Assembly (NCBI RefSeq): GCF_028680575.1
Contig: NZ_JAPCKI010000026.1
Span: forward strand, 1 to 32,165
Source of the DNA: Acidovorax benzenivorans
GTDB taxonomy: Bacteria > Pseudomonadota > Gammaproteobacteria > Burkholderiales > Burkholderiaceae_C
Reading direction: 5' to 3'
Length of the DNA: 32,165 nucleotides
Positions within the stretch are counted from its first letter, which is position 1. Each line of letters starts with the position of its first letter. The translations under genes and the position numbers were made by a program. Below are positions 13,685 through 30,282 of the stretch, piece by piece. Under the pieces are notes generated by a model. It was not told the origin of the DNA. It worked only from the letters and a program-made list of their open reading frames with translations, and ran no database searches.

Positions 13685-14368
13685 TCAGCCGCGCTTGCCG
13701 CGTCCCAGGTCCACGCCCAGCTGGCGCAGTTTGCGGTACAGGTGTGTGCGCTCCAGGCCCGTCTTTTCGGCCACGCGGGTCATGGAGCCCCCTTCACGGG
13801 CCAGGTGGAACTCAAAGTAGGCCTTCTCAAAACCATCGCGCGCCTCGCGCAGGGGGCGGTCCAGGTCGAAGCCCTGGTGCGCGTGGGGGCCAGGGTCCAC
13901 CCCCACCATCACCGCCGAGACGGCTGGCAGCTGCGAAAAGGTCGGGTCGGCCGGGGTGGCTGCAGGCACAGCTGTGGCAGCCACGGGGGCGGCCTGATGG
14001 GCTGCGTTGCGGGCCAGGCCTTGCTCCACGGCCTTGAGCAGCTTTTGCAGGGTGATGGGTTTTTCGAGGAACGAGAAGGCGCCAATGCGGGTGGCCTCGA
14101 CCGCTGTGTCGATGGTGGCGTGGCCGCTCATCATGATGACTGGCATGGTCAGCACGCCGGCCGTGGCCCACTCCTTGAGCAAGGAGACACCGTCGGTGTC
14201 GGGCATCCAGATGTCCAGCAGCACCAAGTCATAGGCGTTGCCCGCCCGGGCCGTGCGGGCCTGCGTGGCGTTTTCTGCGAGGTCTACGCTGTGACCTTCA
14301 TCGTTCAGGATTTCCGACAACAGGTCACGAATGCCGAGCTCATCATCGACCACCAGAATGTTTGCCAT
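13685..14368 (-). CDS. Two-domain response regulator (receiver + Fis-type HTH), partner of the NtrY-like kinase
   Basis: This 227-aa protein has a receiver domain at residues 1-120 with the acidic pair D8/D9, phospho-acceptor D52 (LVLLDIWMPD), conserved switch residue S81 and K103 (FLEKPI). A proline/alanine-rich linker follows, then a C-terminal Fis-type HTH at about 185-222 (GSMTRVAEKTGLERTHLYRK). The receiver and HTH resemble NtrX, but the central sigma54-activating AAA+ domain is absent. That gives the RegA/PrrA-like two-domain layout. It is the last gene of the cluster, 40 bases after the kinase gene, which supports pairing with it. Without the AAA+ domain it cannot activate sigma54 promoters in the NtrC manner and probably acts on sigma70 promoters. 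Confidence 0.92.
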   Translation of the reverse strand: MANILVVDDELGIRDLLSEILNDEGHSVDLAENATQARTARAGNAYDLVLLDIWMPDTDGVSLLKEWATAGVLTMPVIMMSGHATIDTAVEATRIGAFSFLEKPITLQKLLKAVEQGLARNAAHQAAPVAATAVPAATPADPTFSQLPAVSAVMVGVDPGPHAHQGFDLDRPLREARDGFEKAYFEFHLAREGGSMTRVAEKTGLERTHLYRKLRQLGVDLGRGKRG

Positions 14369-14408
14369 GTGTGTTGAAGCGCCTTGGAGGTACTGCGGGG
14401 CGGTGTTG

Positions 14409-16703
14409 TTATGACGCCACCGCTGGTTCAGGGGCGAATGATAACGACACTTGGGCGCCGCGCACCACGCCGTCTTCGGTGCGGTTGGACAGTTCGATGC
14501 GCGCACCGTGCTCATCTGCGATCTTTTTGACCACGGCCAAACCCAGGCCGGTGCCACGCGGCTTGGTGGTGACATAGGGTTCGAACGCGCGCTGCAAGAT
14601 GTGCGACGGAAAGCCCCCGCCGCTGTCCGACACCGTGAGCCGCACACGCCGAGAGGATTCGCTCCAGCGGGTGCTGATGCGCACCGACGGCACTGGCTCG
14701 GAGGCCCCGGCGCGGGCCTGCTCGGTCGAGTCCTGGGCGTTCTGCAGCAGGTTGTGCACGACCTGGCGCAACTGCTGCGCATCGCCCGCAATCCAGGGGC
14801 AGCGCGCGTCCAGCTCGGCTTCTACAGGCACGGTTGCGTTTTCTGAACCATACAGATGAAGCACGTCGGTAACCAATGCGTTGAGGTCCAGCGCATGCAG
14901 TTCGGCTGCGGGCAAACGGGCGTAATCGCGGAACTCGTTGACCAGTCGTTTCATGGCATCGACCTGATCGACGATGGTCTTGACGGACTTGGCGAGGATG
15001 GCTTGTTCCGTATCGGGCAGCTTGCCCGAGAGCTTCATTTCGAGCCGCTCGGCGGAGAGCTGGATAGGGGTCAGCGGGTTCTTGATTTCGTGCGCCAACC
15101 GGCGCGCCACCTCGCCCCAGGCCTGCGCGCGCTGGGCCGAAACGATCTCCGAAATGTCGTCAAAAACCAACAGTCGAGTGGCATCTGGCAGCTCGGCGCC
15201 CCGCGCGACCAGGCTGGTGGCGTGTTGTCCGGCCCCACCGGATGAGGCATGCAGCTCAAACGGCTGCTGCCAATGATCCAGGCCGTGGCGTTCGTTGTCG
15301 CCCAGAAAGGCATCAAAGTGGCCCTGGACCGACGCCGCAAACTCTGCAAGGCCAGGCACTTCGGACAGTGGCCGCCCCTCATACACGGCCATGGGCGCCC
15401 GCAGGATGCGGGTAGCGCCTGGGTTGGACGAGCGGATCAGCCCCTGCGCGTCCAGCACGATGACGCCCGCCGTAAGGTTGTCCAGAATGGTCTGCACGTT
15501 GGCGCGGGAGGCATCGACCTCGCCCATGCTCTGCTCCACGGCCTGGCGCGCGTCCGCCAGTTGCTGCGTCATGAGTGCGAACGAGCGCGTCAGCCCGCCC
15601 AGCTCGTCCTTGCTTTGCAGCGCGGCCTTGGGGCTCAGGTTGCCAGCCGCCACCTCACGCACCCCTTCGGCGAGCACCAACAGAGGCCGAGCCAGCTGGT
15701 TGCCCAGCAGCACGGCCAACAGCACCGCGCCGAACACGGCGAGAAACAGGCTCAGCGTGAGCGTGCCCACATACATGCGCCGCAGCCCGCCCCGGGCAAG
15801 CGCGCGTTCCTGGTATTCGCGGTTGGCCTCCTGCACGGCAATGGCATTGGCCACCAGTGCGGGCGGCAGGGGCAAGGTGGCTTGCAGGTACCGCGGCTCG
15901 ACCAGCAGGCCCACGCTGGGGCTGCTGACCAGGGCCAACACCTTGACCCGAGCGTTCTGCGCGGCGGCAGGGTCGGCAATGTCGTCCAACCCTTCGATCT
16001 GCACCGTGACGCGCTGCTGGCGCGCCGCGCGCAGCAAGGCGGCACCTGGCCGTTCGGGGTTGAGGCTGAACCGCGACTGCCCCGCGCTGGCCACCGCCTG
16101 GCCGGACGCGTTCCAAAGCACCACGTCGGTCGCGCCAAGCTGATCGCGGATGCGTTCCAGCACCAGGCCTGCGGCGGCATCGGGCACCTGGGCCACCTGG
16201 GCACTGGCATTGCGAGTTTTGGCGGCCATGTCCGTGGCCAGCGAGTCCAGCGACACACGGGCGAGGTTGACGCCTGCAGACAGCGCCCCCTCCACCTTCA
16301 CGTCAAACCAGCTTTCGATGGAGCGCGTGACAAACTGGTAAGACACCACATAGATCAGCAGCCCCGGCATCAGCCCCACCAGCGCAAAAATCGCTGCCAG
16401 CTTGACCAGCAGGCGGCTGCCAAAACGCCCTCGGCGCAGGCGCAGCCCCAATCGCACGGCCACCCAGCCCAACACCAGCAGCAGCAGCAGCGCCACAAAC
16501 ACGTTGACGCCAAACAGCCAGGCGTAGTTGCGCTCGTACAGCACCCGGTTGTTGGTGGCCAGCGTCAGCAAGAACAGCAGCACCATGCCGATGGCCGACA
16601 TGATGGCGGCACCGACGCCCACGGCCCAGCGCACCGCGCGGGACTGGCGGGCGGTGGCATGGGTAGACGCCGAGACGCCGGATGACGAGGGGTTGGTGCT
16701 CAC
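14409..16703 (-). CDS. NtrY-like membrane sensor histidine kinase
   Basis: This 764-aa kinase has two N-terminal transmembrane helices (WAVGVGAAIMSAIGMVLLFL; then FVALLLLLVLGWVAV), a third at LLVKLAAIFALVGLMPGLLI, a periplasmic sensor segment and a fourth helix (LFLAVFGAVLLAVLLG). The cytoplasmic part has HAMP (RPLLVLAEGVREVAAGNLSP), PAS (LDNLTAGVIVLDAQGLIRSS), the H-box LAHEIKNPLTP with H538, N-box VVHNLLQNAQDS and glycine boxes VSDSGGGF and GTGLGLAVVKK. The order matches NtrY, which in related bacteria senses nitrogen or redox/envelope conditions; the signal here is unknown. The GTG start at 16703 overlaps the preceding DUF4390 stop in GTGA, so translation is probably coupled. All catalytic motifs are present. 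Confidence 0.93.
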   Translation of the reverse strand: MSTNPSSSGVSASTHATARQSRAVRWAVGVGAAIMSAIGMVLLFLLTLATNNRVLYERNYAWLFGVNVFVALLLLLVLGWVAVRLGLRLRRGRFGSRLLVKLAAIFALVGLMPGLLIYVVSYQFVTRSIESWFDVKVEGALSAGVNLARVSLDSLATDMAAKTRNASAQVAQVPDAAAGLVLERIRDQLGATDVVLWNASGQAVASAGQSRFSLNPERPGAALLRAARQQRVTVQIEGLDDIADPAAAQNARVKVLALVSSPSVGLLVEPRYLQATLPLPPALVANAIAVQEANREYQERALARGGLRRMYVGTLTLSLFLAVFGAVLLAVLLGNQLARPLLVLAEGVREVAAGNLSPKAALQSKDELGGLTRSFALMTQQLADARQAVEQSMGEVDASRANVQTILDNLTAGVIVLDAQGLIRSSNPGATRILRAPMAVYEGRPLSEVPGLAEFAASVQGHFDAFLGDNERHGLDHWQQPFELHASSGGAGQHATSLVARGAELPDATRLLVFDDISEIVSAQRAQAWGEVARRLAHEIKNPLTPIQLSAERLEMKLSGKLPDTEQAILAKSVKTIVDQVDAMKRLVNEFRDYARLPAAELHALDLNALVTDVLHLYGSENATVPVEAELDARCPWIAGDAQQLRQVVHNLLQNAQDSTEQARAGASEPVPSVRISTRWSESSRRVRLTVSDSGGGFPSHILQRAFEPYVTTKPRGTGLGLAVVKKIADEHGARIELSNRTEDGVVRGAQVSLSFAPEPAVAS

Positions 16704-17371
16704 TTGGCGGGTTCTGCGCCCAGGCGCTGGCTGCGGGACACCAACAGGTTCCAGCCCGACCGGCCGACCGCGCCGATCTGGAAGGGCCGGGGCAACTGGG
16801 ACATGTCCAGGCGGAAGCGGAAGTTCACCGTATGCACGGCATCTGACTCGATGACATCGCGTTCGGCGATCTTCCAACGTGAAAATCGCTGAATCGACGA
16901 CAGGGCATCGGCATAGTTGTCGAAGTTTTGGCCCAACACCACACCCAGGCCGCTGTTGGTGAAGGGCGTTGAAGATATGTTCAGCCGCCACCGGCGGGTG
17001 AGCGGCTGGTAGCTCAGGCGGAAGTACCGGGTGGTCTCGGCCACCAGCCGGTCCGACCAGTACCAGCGGTCGCGCAACACCTGCGCATCGGCCACAAAGA
17101 ACATGGGAATGCCTTTTTGCAAGGCATCCTCGGCCAGCTCGGGCAGTTCAAATTGCAGGCTGGCACTCAGGTACAGGCCATCATCTCCCCGGTCCAGGCG
17201 CAGATCGCCGACCTCGGTGGGGGCCGCCTGCGCGGCACCAGCCTGTGGCGCAAGGCAGAACATCGCCCCCAAAAGCAGTACAACCCACGCGCACACCAGT
17301 AACCAGCGCGCCCCACGGGGCTCATTGCGCCGATTTTTGCAACAGTGCGTAAAAAAAGCCGTCGTGGTCAC
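16700..17371 (-). CDS. DUF4390 domain exported protein
   Basis: This 223-aa protein starts at a GTG (17371) inside the end of rsmB (50-base overlap); no in-frame ATG is available nearby. A long signal peptide is visible (hydrophobic core WLLVCAWVVLLLGAMF, probable cleavage after AGAAQA), so the protein should act in the periplasm or cell envelope. The mature part matches DUF4390 (LYLSASLQFELPELAEDALQ, RYFRLSYQPLTRRWRL, FRFRLDMSQLPRPFQIG). The family is of unknown function and is regularly found between rsmB and an NtrY/NtrX pair in betaproteobacteria. The overlap on both sides suggests co-expression, and an accessory or signal-input role for the kinase is plausible but unproven. Confidence 0.9.
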   Translation of the reverse strand: MTTTAFFTHCCKNRRNEPRGARWLLVCAWVVLLLGAMFCLAPQAGAAQAAPTEVGDLRLDRGDDGLYLSASLQFELPELAEDALQKGIPMFFVADAQVLRDRWYWSDRLVAETTRYFRLSYQPLTRRWRLNISSTPFTNSGLGVVLGQNFDNYADALSSIQRFSRWKIAERDVIESDAVHTVNFRFRLDMSQLPRPFQIGAVGRSGWNLLVSRSQRLGAEPAK

Positions 17372-18794
17372 CGTTCAGATTGTCCGGGACAGCCCCGCCC
17401 TTGTCCGCGTTGCCGGGAATTAAATGGCCCGGCGAAGGCAGCAATTGCGCATCGGTGTTGTTTGCAAGAAACGTTTGCACCTGGGCATCGCCCTCTGCAC
17501 GGAACACGGAACAAGTGCAATACAGCAGGCGCCCGCCAGGGCGCAACAGCGGCCACAGGGCCTTGAGCAGGGCTGCCTGCAAGGTCGCCAGTTGCGCGAT
17601 GTCGGACTCCCGGCGCAGCCAGCGCACGTCCGGGTGGCGCCGCACGATGCCTGAAGCTGTGCACGGTGCATCGAGCAAGATGGCATCGAACAACGCACCG
17701 CCACACTGCGACTGCCACCAGTCTTGCGGGCGAGCGGCATCGGCCACCAAGACCTGGGCCGTCAGCCCCAGGCGTTGCAGGGTTTCGCCAATGCGGGCGC
17801 TGCGGGTGGCATCGATCTCCAACGCCGTGACTTGCAGGGCGGACTGCGGACCCGCCATCTCCAGCAAGTGCGCGGTCTTGCCGCCAGGGGCAGCGCAGGC
17901 GTCGAGCACGCGCAGGGGCTGGGTCAGGTCCAGCCCTTGCAGCAGCAAAGGGGCCGCCTGTTGTGCGGCGGCGTCCTGCACCGACACCCAGCCCTCGGCG
18001 AAGTGCGGCAGCAACTGCACGGGCACGGCATGCTGCAGGGCAACCCCGTGGTCACCGACGGCGATCGCTCCTAAACCAATAGCATTCAAGGCAAATAGAT
18101 ACTGCGCCACCGTGCATTTTTGTTGATTAACCCGCAGCACCATGGGCGCGTGGGCATTGTTGGCGTGCAGGATCTGCTCCCAGTGTTGGGGGTGGTCCTT
18201 GCGCAGGCGCTGAATCCACCATGCCGGATGGTTCCAGCGTGCCACCGGGTCCTTGTCGGTGGCTGCCACCAGCACATCGCGCTCGCGCAAAAACCGGCGC
18301 AGGCAGCCGTTGATGAACGACGCCTGCGCGCGTGTGGCTGGGTGGTGCTTGGCAGCCTCCACCGCCTGGTTCACCAGGGTGAAGGGTTCGTAGGGCGATG
18401 CCTGCGGATCCCAGCACAGCGCCAGCGCGCTGCACAGCAGTGCATCGGCGGCGGGTGCAGGGGCGCGGGTGGCCAGCTGGCGGCGCAAGGCCTCGGCCCG
18501 CCCGGCCTGGCGCAGCACCTGGAACAGCAAAGCCTGCACACCGGGGCGCAACGCGGTCTCCACTGCCGCCAGCGCTGTCGTGCCCGACTGCCCACCCCGG
18601 ATCGCCTGCAAGGCGCCGGCCACTGCCGTCAGCAGCCGCCAAAGGGGCACCGGCGCGGAGCCCGACGAAGTCGCTGTGCTGCGTGGGACCGCGGCAGGAT
18701 CAGCCTGCTGCGGAGATTGGCCGGAGCCCGCGCGCACGGGGCGTGGCGCGTTGCCGCCAGAGCGGCGGGGGCGGTTGTGGGGAGGTGGAGTCAT
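17322..18794 (-). CDS. rsmB: 16S rRNA m5C967 methyltransferase RsmB
   Basis: This 490-aa enzyme methylates C967 of 16S rRNA with S-adenosylmethionine. After a low-complexity N-terminal tail (about 55 residues, longer than in E. coli), a NusB-like RNA-binding domain covers roughly 55-190. The Rossmann methyltransferase domain shows motif I DACAAPGGKTAHLLE, motif IV LDAPCTASGIVRRHPDVRW with its cysteine, and motif VI LLYCTCSVF with the catalytic cysteine. The C-terminal DGFFYALLQK is typical. The ATG at 18794 has AGGATCACG just upstream; a longer in-frame extension to 18878 lacks domain content. It heads the rsmB-DUF4390-kinase-regulator gene string. Confidence 0.95.
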   Translation of the reverse strand: MTPPPHNRPRRSGGNAPRPVRAGSGQSPQQADPAAVPRSTATSSGSAPVPLWRLLTAVAGALQAIRGGQSGTTALAAVETALRPGVQALLFQVLRQAGRAEALRRQLATRAPAPAADALLCSALALCWDPQASPYEPFTLVNQAVEAAKHHPATRAQASFINGCLRRFLRERDVLVAATDKDPVARWNHPAWWIQRLRKDHPQHWEQILHANNAHAPMVLRVNQQKCTVAQYLFALNAIGLGAIAVGDHGVALQHAVPVQLLPHFAEGWVSVQDAAAQQAAPLLLQGLDLTQPLRVLDACAAPGGKTAHLLEMAGPQSALQVTALEIDATRSARIGETLQRLGLTAQVLVADAARPQDWWQSQCGGALFDAILLDAPCTASGIVRRHPDVRWLRRESDIAQLATLQAALLKALWPLLRPGGRLLYCTCSVFRAEGDAQVQTFLANNTDAQLLPSPGHLIPGNADKGGAVPDNLNGDHDGFFYALLQKSAQ

Positions 18795-18974
18795 CGTGAT
18801 CCTGAAAACGGGCTGGTGTGATGTTGCACGCTGGACGGCACATTGAAAATCGATGGATCTTTGGTCGAGGCAAGGCACAACCCACAGCGATACCTGTAGG
18901 TGTCGCGCAGATTGACAATGCGGTCCTGGCCGAAAAGACGCCGTTTCAAGTGCCAGAGAGCGCGCAACACCACC

Positions 18975-19589
18975 CTAGAGCGCACGCGCCGCCTTGAAGC
19001 CGAACACCCAGGCCAGCAAGCTGGCCGGAAACTGGGCGATGGCACTGTTGTACTGCACCACGGCCTCATTGAACACGCGAATCGCTTGCTCGTTCTGGAC
19101 GGTGTGCTCTTCCCAGCGAACCTGCCAGATCGACAACACCACGGGCGAAGACCCGGTAGACCCGGTGGCAACGCCTGGGTCGCCCGCCGAGGCCAGGGCG
19201 GCTGGCTGCGCCGTATCGGCCAGCAGCTTTTGCAAGGCCGTGGCCCAGGTAGCTCGCAGCACTTCGCGGGCGGCCGACAACGCGGCCACGGCATCGCCCT
19301 GCAGCGGACGGGCGCGTGCCATTGCCAGCGATGCGCTGAATTGCGTCACGGCACCCTGCAGTGCGGCCAGTGCCTGCACATCCTCGTCGGCCAGCAAGCT
19401 GCCGCGCTGTACCGACTGCGCCGCCCCAAACTCGCCGAGCAAAGCCACCAGCCGCACCATGTGCGCGTCAAAACTGCCGAACGACTGAACCACGGCCGAG
19501 CGCAAGCGCATCAGACGGTTGTAGGCCCCCAGGGCCCAAAACAGAAAGATGGCAAAAGCAATCCAGAAAAGGGGCGACGACCACAGCAT
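18975..19589 (-). CDS. LemA family protein
   Basis: This approximately 204-aa protein (214 aa if a GTG at 19619 is used) has one N-terminal transmembrane helix (LFWIAFAIFLFWALGAYNRL). It is followed directly by the LemA signature region YNRLMRLRSAVVQSFGSFDAH. The rest is helical, ending with VVQYNSAIAQFPASLLAWVFG, close to the conserved LemA tail. LemA proteins are membrane-anchored helical-bundle proteins with poorly defined roles. The central part is more divergent than in typical LemA, so this is a LemA-like assignment. It lies between the rpoC terminator and rsmB, 180 bases before rsmB. No strong ribosome site supports either start. Confidence 0.8.
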   Translation of the reverse strand: MLWSSPLFWIAFAIFLFWALGAYNRLMRLRSAVVQSFGSFDAHMVRLVALLGEFGAAQSVQRGSLLADEDVQALAALQGAVTQFSASLAMARARPLQGDAVAALSAAREVLRATWATALQKLLADTAQPAALASAGDPGVATGSTGSSPVVLSIWQVRWEEHTVQNEQAIRVFNEAVVQYNSAIAQFPASLLAWVFGFKAARAL

Positions 19590-19684
19590 GCACAGTTGCC
19601 GGGATGGATGCTGCTGCACCCGTCCCGGCCCGAAAAACAGAAAGTTGAAACAAACGACGGGCGGTGAAAAGACACACGCCCATC

Positions 19685-19722
19685 AAAAACGCCCCCGGCC
19701 TGCCTGGGACAGGACGGGGGCG
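19685..19722 (-). terminator. Rho-independent terminator of the rpoBC operon
   Basis: On the minus strand CGCCCCCG (19722-19715) pairs with CGGGGGCG (19697-19690) around a 17-base loop and is followed by TTTTT. It lies about 45 bases after the rpoC stop. Confidence 0.88.
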
Positions 19723-19768
19723 CTGTGGCGACCGCAGCAAGGCCTGGGGTAGACCTTGCTGTTTTCTA

Positions 19769-24004
<4,236 letters not shown>

Positions 24005-24025
24005 AGTGACTCTTTCCTTTTCTGC

Positions 24026-28138
<4,113 letters not shown>

Positions 28139-28274
28139 GAGATCTCCGGGCAAAGACATGAGTCCTGGGTCTTCGACGACTGACCCACAAGGAGCGTGGT
28201 CCTTGTGGGCTTGGCGGTTGGCCACTACCAACCATGGCGGACGGTGATGCGTTGCACATCACCCGAACCAAGGC

Positions 28275-28303
28275 GTCTTCTGCTGTCGGGGTTGTCAGAA
28301 GAC
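28275..28303 (-). promoter_or_regulatory. Hairpin in the rplL-rpoB spacer, possible processing site
   Basis: GTCTTCTG (28275-28282) and CAGAAGAC (28296-28303) form a perfect 8-bp stem around 13 bases. In E. coli the equivalent spacer carries an RNase III-cleaved structure; the same role here is inferred from position. Confidence 0.45.
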
Positions 28304-28357
28304 ACTCGAAAGCCTCGTTGAAAACGGGGCTTGCGGGTGCTCTCTGAAAGCACCAAA

Positions 28358-28388
28358 GGCTGGAGGCCCTTTGAGGAGCACTCCAGCC
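28358..28388 (-). terminator. Attenuator-like hairpin after rplL
   Basis: On the minus strand GGCTGGAG pairs with CTCCAGCC around a 15-base loop and is followed by only three T residues. It begins about 16 bases after the rplL stop. A weak or partial terminator here fits the known lower transcription of rpoBC relative to rplJL in other bacteria. Confidence 0.6.
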
Positions 28389-28404
28389 CTTGAAAGAGAC
28401 CGAA

Positions 28405-28782
28405 TTACTTGAGTTCGGCCTTGGCGCCGGCTTCCACCAGCTTCTTGACGGCTGCTTCGGCGTCGGCCTTGGCAATGCCTTCCTTGACGTTCTTGGGAGC
28501 GCCGTCCACCAGGTCCTTGGCTTCCTTGAGGCCCAGACCGGTGATTTCGCGCACTGCCTTGATGACGGACACCTTGTTGGCGCCAGCTTCGGTCAGCACC
28601 ACGTTGAATTCCGTCTTTTCTTCGGCAGCAGCGGCGCCAGCGCCACCACCAGCGGCAGCAGGAGCAGCCATGGCTGCAGCGCTCACGCCAAACTTCTCTT
28701 CAATGGCCTTCACCAGGTCATTGAGTTCCAGAACCGTCATGCTGTCCAGCGCGGTCAAAAATGCGTCTTTATCGAATGCCAT
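28405..28782 (-). CDS. rplL: 50S ribosomal protein L7/L12
   Basis: This 125-aa stalk protein has an N-terminal dimerisation domain (ALDSMTVLELNDLVKAIEEK), an Ala/Gly-rich hinge (AAMAAPAAAGGGAGAAAAEE) and a C-terminal factor-binding domain (KTEFNVVLTEAGANKVSVIK, then GLGLKEAKDLVDGAP). It recruits translation GTPases to the ribosome. The ATG at 28782 gives the family N-terminus. It lies 40 bases after rplJ and shares its transcript and L10-mediated control. Confidence 0.98.
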   Translation of the reverse strand: MAFDKDAFLTALDSMTVLELNDLVKAIEEKFGVSAAAMAAPAAAGGGAGAAAAEEKTEFNVVLTEAGANKVSVIKAVREITGLGLKEAKDLVDGAPKNVKEGIAKADAEAAVKKLVEAGAKAELK

Positions 28783-28822
28783 TTTGATTTCCTAACAATT
28801 GTGTTGGTTGACTGCCCAGCTA

Positions 28823-29347
28823 TCAAGCTGCTGCAGGTTCGGCGGCCGGTGCGGCTGCGCCTTCGCCTTTTTTCGCCGCCAGTGCGCCCAGCACAACGGC
28901 CGTACGCGACATGGGGGACATAAGCAAGCCACAAATCTGAGCCAGCAGAACTTCCTTGGAAGGAATGTTGGCCAGTTGCTTCACGCCGTTGACGTCCAGG
29001 GCTTTACCACCGAAAGCGCCACCGCGAATCACCAACTTGTCGTTGGTCTTCGCAAAGTCGGCCACCACTTTCGCGGCAGCCACGGCGTCTTCGGAGAAGC
29101 CATAGATCAGGGGACCAGTCATCTGGTCAGCCACCACGTCAAACTGGCTGCCTGCCACAGCACGGCGGGCCAGGGTGTTCTTCAGAACACTCAGGCTCAC
29201 ACCCTTGCTGCGAGCATCAACGCGCAGTTTGGTCATGTCGGCGACCGTGATGCCACGGTATTCCGCGATCACAAGCGTTTGAGCTTTAGCGGCGAGGCTG
29301 GTCACTTCACTGATGACCGCTTCTTTCTCACTGCGATTAAGACTCAA
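28823..29347 (-). CDS. rplJ: 50S ribosomal protein L10
   Basis: This 174-aa stalk-base protein begins SLNRSEKEAVISEVTSLAAK, as usual for betaproteobacterial L10, and contains the conserved AEYRGITVADMTKLR and LKNTLARRAV regions. The start codon is TTG (29347), with a good ribosome site AAGGAG seven bases upstream; no in-frame ATG is available at the right place. The C-terminus is Ala/Glu-rich (GEGAAAPAAEPAAA), the part that binds L7/L12 dimers. The preceding leader folds like the L10 autoregulatory element, so the weak start codon may add to translational control. Confidence 0.97.
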   Translation of the reverse strand: MSLNRSEKEAVISEVTSLAAKAQTLVIAEYRGITVADMTKLRVDARSKGVSLSVLKNTLARRAVAGSQFDVVADQMTGPLIYGFSEDAVAAAKVVADFAKTNDKLVIRGGAFGGKALDVNGVKQLANIPSKEVLLAQICGLLMSPMSRTAVVLGALAAKKGEGAAAPAAEPAAA

Positions 29348-29368
29348 GGTCTACTCCTTAAATTGCGC

Positions 29369-29530
29369 ATTCAGGCTTGCACCCTCCTGCGCGCTCTTGT
29401 TGCAGCGACCAACTGTTTCGGAACGGATTCCATCTGCAGCGGGATCGCCATCTGCGTTGGCCCCCGAGGGGATTAAGTGCGGCTAACCGCACACCAACGG
29501 TCTTGGATGGCCTGCAGGCAGGTGTTGACC
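29369..29530 (-). promoter_or_regulatory. L10 (rplJ) leader, autoregulatory RNA element
   Basis: The rplA-rplJ spacer folds on the minus strand into a junction. An outer stem CGTTGG/CCAACG (29494-29499 with 29455-29460) encloses the hairpins GTGCGG-TTAG-CCGCAC (29477-29492) and CCCC-TCG-GGGG (29461-29471). The shape and the conserved TTAATCC and GCAGATGGCGA segments match the L10-leader family, bound by the L10-L12 complex to repress rplJL translation. Confidence 0.8.
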
Positions 29531-29586
29531 ACCTACAGCCCACCACATCAGGCCCTTTGAAAAGGCCCGAAGATTTTTTATCGCAA

Positions 29587-30282
29587 TTACGCTGCGATGG
29601 ATTGCGTATCCACGCGGACGCCAAGGCCCATGGTGGAAGACACAGCGACCTTGCGCAGGTACAGACCCTTGCTCGAAGCTGGTTTGGCCTTGTTCAGTGC
29701 ATCGATCAGCGCAGCCAGATTGCCTTGCAGCTTTTCGTTGTCGAAGGAACGGCGGCCAATGGTGCTGTGCACGATACCGGCCTTGTCCACGCGGAACTGC
29801 ACTTGACCAGCCTTGGCGTTCTTCACAGCTGTGGCAACGTCAGGAGTCACGGTACCCACCTTGGGGTTAGGCATCAGACCACGAGGGCCCAGGATCTGGC
29901 CCAGGGTACCCACAACGCGCATGGCATCAGGGGCTGCGATCACCACATCGAAAGGCATGTCGCCAGCCTTCACCATGGCAGCCAAGTCGTCCATGCCGAC
30001 GATGTCAGCACCTGCAGCCTTGGCTTCTTCCGCCTTGGCGCCTTGTGCAAACACGGCCACACGGGTCGTCTTGCCAGTGCCATTGGGCAGCACCACGGCG
30101 CCACGCACCACTTGGTCCGACTTCTTGGCGTCAATGCCCAATTGCACTGCCACGTCGATGGACTCATCGAACTTGGCCGTTGCGGCTTCTTTCACCAGAG
30201 CCACTGCGTCTGCAAAAGCGTACAGCTTGGTGCTGTCAACCTTGCCCTGCAGGGCCTTTTGCTTTTTCGTCAACTTGGCCAT
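29587..30282 (-). CDS. rplA: 50S ribosomal protein L1
   Basis: This 231-aa protein is of standard length. It begins MAKLTKKQKALQGKVDSTKL and contains the family signature near GPRGLMPNPKVGTVTPDVA. L1 binds 23S rRNA at the mobile stalk and, in many bacteria, represses translation of its own L11-L1 mRNA. The ATG abuts the rplK stop codon directly (TAAATG), and its ribosome site GGAGGGG lies inside the last codons of rplK, so the two are probably translationally coupled. Confidence 0.98.
   Translation of the reverse strand: MAKLTKKQKALQGKVDSTKLYAFADAVALVKEAATAKFDESIDVAVQLGIDAKKSDQVVRGAVVLPNGTGKTTRVAVFAQGAKAEEAKAAGADIVGMDDLAAMVKAGDMPFDVVIAAPDAMRVVGTLGQILGPRGLMPNPKVGTVTPDVATAVKNAKAGQVQFRVDKAGIVHSTIGRRSFDNEKLQGNLAALIDALNKAKPASSKGLYLRKVAVSSTMGLGVRVDTQSIAA

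Noticed and set aside
29551..29580. Intrinsic terminator after rplA
   Set aside because: The T run follows the imperfect hairpin only on the plus strand, where there is no gene to terminate; on the transcribed minus strand the order is reversed.
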